Shown piece by piece: positions 31,556-35,203 of a stretch of 35,203 bases of DNA. Under the pieces are notes generated by a model. That model had not been told where the DNA came from and did not search any database. It saw only the letters and a list, made by a program, of their open reading frames with translations. Each line of letters starts with the position of its first letter. Within the stretch, counting starts at the first letter, position 1. The position numbers and the translations under genes are program-made. This stretch comes from Candidatus Choladousia intestinavium (GTDB lineage Bacteria > Bacillota > Clostridia > Lachnospirales > Lachnospiraceae): NCBI GenBank assembly GCA_018712785.1, contig DVGK01000038.1, forward strand, positions 1-35,203, read 5' to 3'.

Positions 31556-34171
31556 TTATACTGCCTCTTTCTGTTTTTTCCTGTGGGTCCGGTACAACTC
31601 TGACAATTTTTTGATCCACAGACTCAAATAGCGGAAGGTGGGTTCCGTGATGATAGCGAACATTACCAGAAGCATCAGGCATTTCTTCGATATGCTGCTG
31701 ATGGCGAAAATACTGCTGACAAAGATCATACAGTAAACAAGTCCTGCCGCCATGGCAATCCACAGAAGCCAGTGGGCCCTGGTCATGGGCGACGCGATCT
31801 GATACAGAATCATAAGCCCCACAATGGCCAGAAGGATGGTACAGGAGGTGGAGACATCGTTTTCACTTACGTTGAACTCCATACAGAACAGGTAAAGGGC
31901 GCTCACCGTCAGGAAATCCGTCAAGCCGCCGGGCAGTGCCTTAAACAGCACATTGCTCAGGAAATGTCCCCGGATTCTGTCTGTATTTCTCTCCAGCGAC
32001 ATAAAGAACGCCGGTATGCCTATGGTAAACATACTGATCAGCGAAATCTGGGAAGGCTCCAGAGGATAGTTCACCATGAGGATAATGGAGAAAATAGAGA
32101 GGAACAGGGAAAAAATATTTTTCACCAGGAAGAGACTGGCTGTTCTTTCGATATTATTTACCACTCTTCGTCCCTCTGCCACTACGGATGGCATTTTGGA
32201 AAAATCTGACTCCAGCAGGACAATCTGAGCCGCCTGGGCTGCCGCATCGCTTCCGGAGGCCATGGCAATGCTGCAGTCCGCATCCTTCAGAGCCAGAATA
32301 TCGTTTACGCCGTCCCCGGTCATGGCCACCGTGTGCCCTGCCTTCTTCAGCGCGCTGATCAGCTGGCGCTTCTGCTCCGGCTTCACCCTTCCGAAAACGG
32401 TATAGGATCCCGCCGCTTTCTCAAGCTCTTCCTCATCAGCCAGGGACGAGGCGTCCACATACAGCTCGGCATTGGCGATTCCGGCCTCAGCGGCCACCTG
32501 AGAGACGGTCACGGGATTATCCCCTGAGATCACTTTGATCTCCACTCCCTGCTGGGCAAAGTAATGGAAGGTCTCCTTCGCGTTGGCCCGGACAGGATTC
32601 GCCAGCAGAATCATTCCCATGGGCTCAACCGGCTCGGTCAGAGGCTTCCCATCCAGGATTCCTTTATATCTGGCAAAAACAAGGACTCTGTACCCCTGCC
32701 GGCTCCAGCTCTCAATTCCGGGCGCATACTCCTGGTACTGACTTCTCAGAATAAATTCCGGCGCTCCCAGCACATACTGTCCCTCGTCAAAGGCCGCGCC
32801 GCTGTATTTATTTTCGGAGGTGAAGGGGAAAATCTGATCCGGACGCTTTCCGCTCCGCTTGCGGAAATACTCTTTAATGGCTTTCATGGTAATATTGTCC
32901 GTAGCCATGGCGGCGGCAAAATCTCCCACTGCCAGCTCCACCTCATTCTGCTCTTCCTGCGAGAAGACTCCTTCCTCTCCCTGGGTTTCGTCTTCGTTTT
33001 TTTCACCGTCAGTGCCGACAGCCTTCCGCAAAGGCAGAAGCTTCTTCACCGTCATGGTATTGTCTGTGATGGTTCCCGTCTTATCCACACAGAGGACATC
33101 GACTCTGGCAAGAGTCTCTATACATTTCATATTGTGAACCAGCACTTTCTGCATGGCCAGCCGCATGACGCTGACCACCAGGGCCACACTAGCCAGAAGA
33201 TACAGCCCTTCCGGAATCATTCCGATCACAGCGGCGACTGTGGCCGTAACACTGTCCCGGATGGAAGAGCCTCCTATAAAATACTGCTGGCTGAACAGCA
33301 CAATACCGATAGGGATAATCACAATTCCCACGATCTTCACAAGACGGTCCAGGGAACGGATCATCTCAGACAATTCTTCATCGTTCATAGCCTTTGCTTC
33401 CAGGGTCAGAGAAGATACATAGGAATCCTTTCCTACCTGCTCCACTCTGGCTCTGCACTCTCCCGACACAATGAAGCTTCCCGAAAGGAGAGAGCTTCCT
33501 TTCTTTTTTGAGATCTGATCCGCCTCACCGGTAATCAATGACTCGTTGACCAGAACCTCTCCTTCTTCCACCACGGCATCCGCCGGGATCTGATTTCCGG
33601 CCCGGAATACGATCACGTCATCCAGCACCAGTTCTTCCGCAGGGATGGTTTTCTCCTGTCCGTCCCGGATCACAGAAGATTTGGGCGCGTTCAAAATACT
33701 GAGATCGTCCAGTACCTTTTTGGCTCTCAGTTCCTGAATAATTCCTATAAATGTATTGGCAAGCACAATGGGCAGAAAGGTCAGGTCTCTGAAGGATCCT
33801 ACCAGACACAGAAGGACGGCAATGATAAAAAAGATCAGATTAAAATAGGTAAATACATTGCTGTACACAATCTCCTTCGTAGATTTGGAGGGAGATTCTA
33901 CAGGAGCGTTTACGGCTCCGTAGGAGATTCTTTCCTGAACCTGCTCTTCCGTCAGTCCTGTACTTATATCCGGCTTACAGCGCTTAAGCGGAGTCACATG
34001 CTCCGGTATCTGATACTCTTCCGGAATCACCTTTGCTTTGCTGAATTTTTTCCGAAATGCCTTGATAGTTTCCCAGAGGGCTTTACTCTCCACTTTTTCG
34101 TGGATTTCCTTTTCTCCGGCATCTTCCAGTACCGCAAGCTCTTCCTGGATATTTTCCTGCTGCTTTCTCAT
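31556..34171 (-). CDS. P-type cation-transporting ATPase, CtpE-like
   Basis: ATP-driven cation pump in the membrane. 871 residues: an unusual charged N-terminal stretch (about 1-60), membrane helices near 102-125 and 132-146, an actuator domain with TGEA (214-217) where most P-types have TGES, and helix 4 with MIPEGL (318-323). The phosphorylated Asp363 is in DKTGTITD, followed by the hinge TGDGVND, and about six C-terminal helices. The PEGL helix plus TGEA resembles CtpE, a calcium-uptake ATPase of mycobacteria, so calcium is the first guess; the ion is not proven. GAGG nine bases before the ATG at 34171. Divergent from the 34407 gene. Confidence 0.9.
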   Translation of the reverse strand: MRKQQENIQEELAVLEDAGEKEIHEKVESKALWETIKAFRKKFSKAKVIPEEYQIPEHVTPLKRCKPDISTGLTEEQVQERISYGAVNAPVESPSKSTKEIVYSNVFTYFNLIFFIIAVLLCLVGSFRDLTFLPIVLANTFIGIIQELRAKKVLDDLSILNAPKSSVIRDGQEKTIPAEELVLDDVIVFRAGNQIPADAVVEEGEVLVNESLITGEADQISKKKGSSLLSGSFIVSGECRARVEQVGKDSYVSSLTLEAKAMNDEELSEMIRSLDRLVKIVGIVIIPIGIVLFSQQYFIGGSSIRDSVTATVAAVIGMIPEGLYLLASVALVVSVMRLAMQKVLVHNMKCIETLARVDVLCVDKTGTITDNTMTVKKLLPLRKAVGTDGEKNEDETQGEEGVFSQEEQNEVELAVGDFAAAMATDNITMKAIKEYFRKRSGKRPDQIFPFTSENKYSGAAFDEGQYVLGAPEFILRSQYQEYAPGIESWSRQGYRVLVFARYKGILDGKPLTEPVEPMGMILLANPVRANAKETFHYFAQQGVEIKVISGDNPVTVSQVAAEAGIANAELYVDASSLADEEELEKAAGSYTVFGRVKPEQKRQLISALKKAGHTVAMTGDGVNDILALKDADCSIAMASGSDAAAQAAQIVLLESDFSKMPSVVAEGRRVVNNIERTASLFLVKNIFSLFLSIFSIILMVNYPLEPSQISLISMFTIGIPAFFMSLERNTDRIRGHFLSNVLFKALPGGLTDFLTVSALYLFCMEFNVSENDVSTSCTILLAIVGLMILYQIASPMTRAHWLLWIAMAAGLVYCMIFVSSIFAISSISKKCLMLLVMFAIITEPTFRYLSLWIKKLSELYRTHRKKQKEAV

Positions 34172-34236
34172 GTTTCATTCCTCATTCATCCCTCCGCCTT
34201 ATCGCGTGTCTTTTGCAATATGCGGACTTTTTCATT

Positions 34237-34254
34237 TTAACAAGCTTCTGTTAA
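34237..34254. promoter_or_regulatory. Inverted repeat upstream of the P-type ATPase
   Basis: TTAACA-AGCTTC-TGTTAA, arms 34237-34242 and 34249-34254, about 65 bp before the ATPase start. Possible operator in the divergent intergenic region; no clear -35/-10 pair for the ATPase was found. Confidence 0.3.
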
Positions 34255-34346
34255 CACCAGTTTATTCTATCATACCTCCCTATGTTTTTTAACCCTGGAA
34301 ATTCTGAAATTTTCTTTAACTGTCTCTAAACAATTCTATACAAAAC

Positions 34347-34375
34347 TTGTCACCACTTCCCATTTCTGTTATACT
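34347..34375 (+). promoter_or_regulatory. Sigma-A type promoter of the PaaK-like gene
   Basis: -35 TTGTCA (34347-34352), 17-nt spacer, -10 TATACT (34370-34375), about 30 nt before the ATG at 34407. Confidence 0.7.
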
Positions 34376-34406
34376 GCTAAAGGATATATGAAAAGGAGAT
34401 GGCTTT

Positions 34407-35203
34407 ATGGGATTATTAAAGAAGCTGACCAATGTAATGACCTTTGGTTATCTGCTTGTATTAGATAAAAAGGTGCCCGAAGATCTGGCCCGGGTAAAAA
34501 GGATCCAGAATAAAAAAATTCATCATCTTATGAAAAAAGCTTATGAAATTCCTTTCTACCGGAAAAGATTTGAGGAAAATCATCTCACTCCGGAGGATTT
34601 CCACAGCAGCGAGGATCTGGTCAAATTCCCCGTCCTCACCAAGGATGAACTCCGTGTCTGGATGAAGGAGCTGTACGACCAGAATCCGAAAACCCGGGAT
34701 TCCTGGGATGAGACAAGCACCAGCGGCTCCACCGGCGTCCCCCTTCGTCTGTACCAGTCACAGCGGGAGCATGCTTTCGCCAACGCCAACTGGATCCGTA
34801 TTCTCATGACCCTGGGCTACAACCCTTTCTTCGGCAGGATGGTTTCCTTCGAGTCCAGCTACCGTAAGGAGAAGAAAAAAAGAGATTCCTTTATCCAGCG
34901 TTTCGGAATCCTCCAGAGAAGGATCCTCTCTGAGAAACGCTGCGTAGGAGATGAGACCGCGAAGGTCATTCAGGAGCTGAACGAGTATGCTCCGGATCTG
35001 ATCTGTCTGCGCAAAAACTGTATTGTACGGATCGCCCTCTATGCTCAGGAACATAATCTTAAAATCCGTCATCCCAAATGGTATATTCCCGTCAGCGAGA
35101 TGGTGGATGAGATGACCCAGAAAATTCTGAGGAAAACCTTTGGCTCCGGTCTTGTAGACGCCTATGGCTCGGATGAAACCGGAAGCTGCATTATAAAAGC
35201 CCC
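34407..35203 (+). CDS. Phenylacetate-CoA ligase/CapK-like adenylate-forming enzyme (partial, 3' end outside window)
   Basis: 265 codons are visible and the frame is open to the window edge. It begins MGLLKKLTNVMTFGYLLV; GGAG precedes the ATG. KAYEIPFYRKRF and FPVLTKDELR are typical of the N-terminal part of PaaK/CapK proteins. The nucleotide-binding loop STSGSTGVPLR is at about 111-121, and AYGSDETG near residue 253 is the YGxTE-like adenylation motif. The family activates a carboxylate with ATP and often passes it to CoA. CapK-like members are found in polysaccharide clusters, so the next genes would decide the role. No signal peptide is evident; the substrate is unknown. Confidence 0.85.
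   Translation, partial: MGLLKKLTNVMTFGYLLVLDKKVPEDLARVKRIQNKKIHHLMKKAYEIPFYRKRFEENHLTPEDFHSSEDLVKFPVLTKDELRVWMKELYDQNPKTRDSWDETSTSGSTGVPLRLYQSQREHAFANANWIRILMTLGYNPFFGRMVSFESSYRKEKKKRDSFIQRFGILQRRILSEKRCVGDETAKVIQELNEYAPDLICLRKNCIVRIALYAQEHNLKIRHPKWYIPVSEMVDEMTQKILRKTFGSGLVDAYGSDETGSCIIKA

Noticed and set aside
1-35203. CRISPR arrays, tRNA/rRNA genes, insertion sequences, prophage
   Set aside because: No direct-repeat arrays, cloverleaf sequences, transposase or phage proteins were seen on either strand.

Overview
The window looks like a chromosomal segment of an anaerobic, spore-forming Firmicute, most likely family Lachnospiraceae. This rests on the strong GGAGG-type ribosome binding sites, TTGACA/TATAAT promoters, the Firmicute order yicC-remA-gmk-rpoZ, a Firmicute-type LexA box at recA, a Firmicute-style 6S RNA and Csp-like germination subtilases. 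I could not run a taxonomic search. Most genes lie on the minus strand. I see no prophage, insertion sequence, CRISPR array, tRNA or rRNA.

Layout. Positions 73-4681 (minus): a secreted L,D-transpeptidase, a 6S RNA gene with its own promoter and terminator, NADP-isocitrate dehydrogenase and glycerol kinase. Positions 4826-8883: the accessory-looking part. It holds two divergent subtilisin-family proteases, a 78-residue Cys/Gly protein behind a sigma-K-like promoter, a 51-residue basic protein and two small unrecognised proteins behind a sigma-E-like promoter. I infer a sporulation or germination cluster. Positions 8892-14038 (minus): one long housekeeping run (yicC, remA, gmk, rpoZ, a DUF308 membrane protein, rimO, pgsA, a CinA-C amidohydrolase) driven by one very good promoter at its head. 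Positions 14197-15939 (plus): rqcH, the ribosome quality control factor.

Positions 16041-22620 (minus): a KamA-family radical SAM enzyme, a PepV dipeptidase, a PfkB sugar kinase, an NADH pyrophosphatase, an unrecognised secreted protein, an ECF transporter S component and a DgkA-type kinase. Positions 22705-26057 (minus): rny, recX and recA. recA carries a LexA operator and two candidate tandem promoters. Positions 26367-31483 (minus): the envelope and translation operon pyrH-frr-uppS-cdsA-dxr-rseP, with a possible internal attenuator between frr and uppS. Positions 31556-34171 (minus): a CtpE-like P-type ATPase. Position 34407 to the edge (plus): a PaaK/CapK-type adenylate-forming enzyme, truncated by the window end.

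The most interesting material is the 4.8-8.9 kb cluster. Also worth checking are the 6S RNA locus, an SD-masking hairpin at the GTG start of rny, the two recA promoters and a 33-bp inverted repeat in front of the ECF gene. Most other genes are ordinary core functions.
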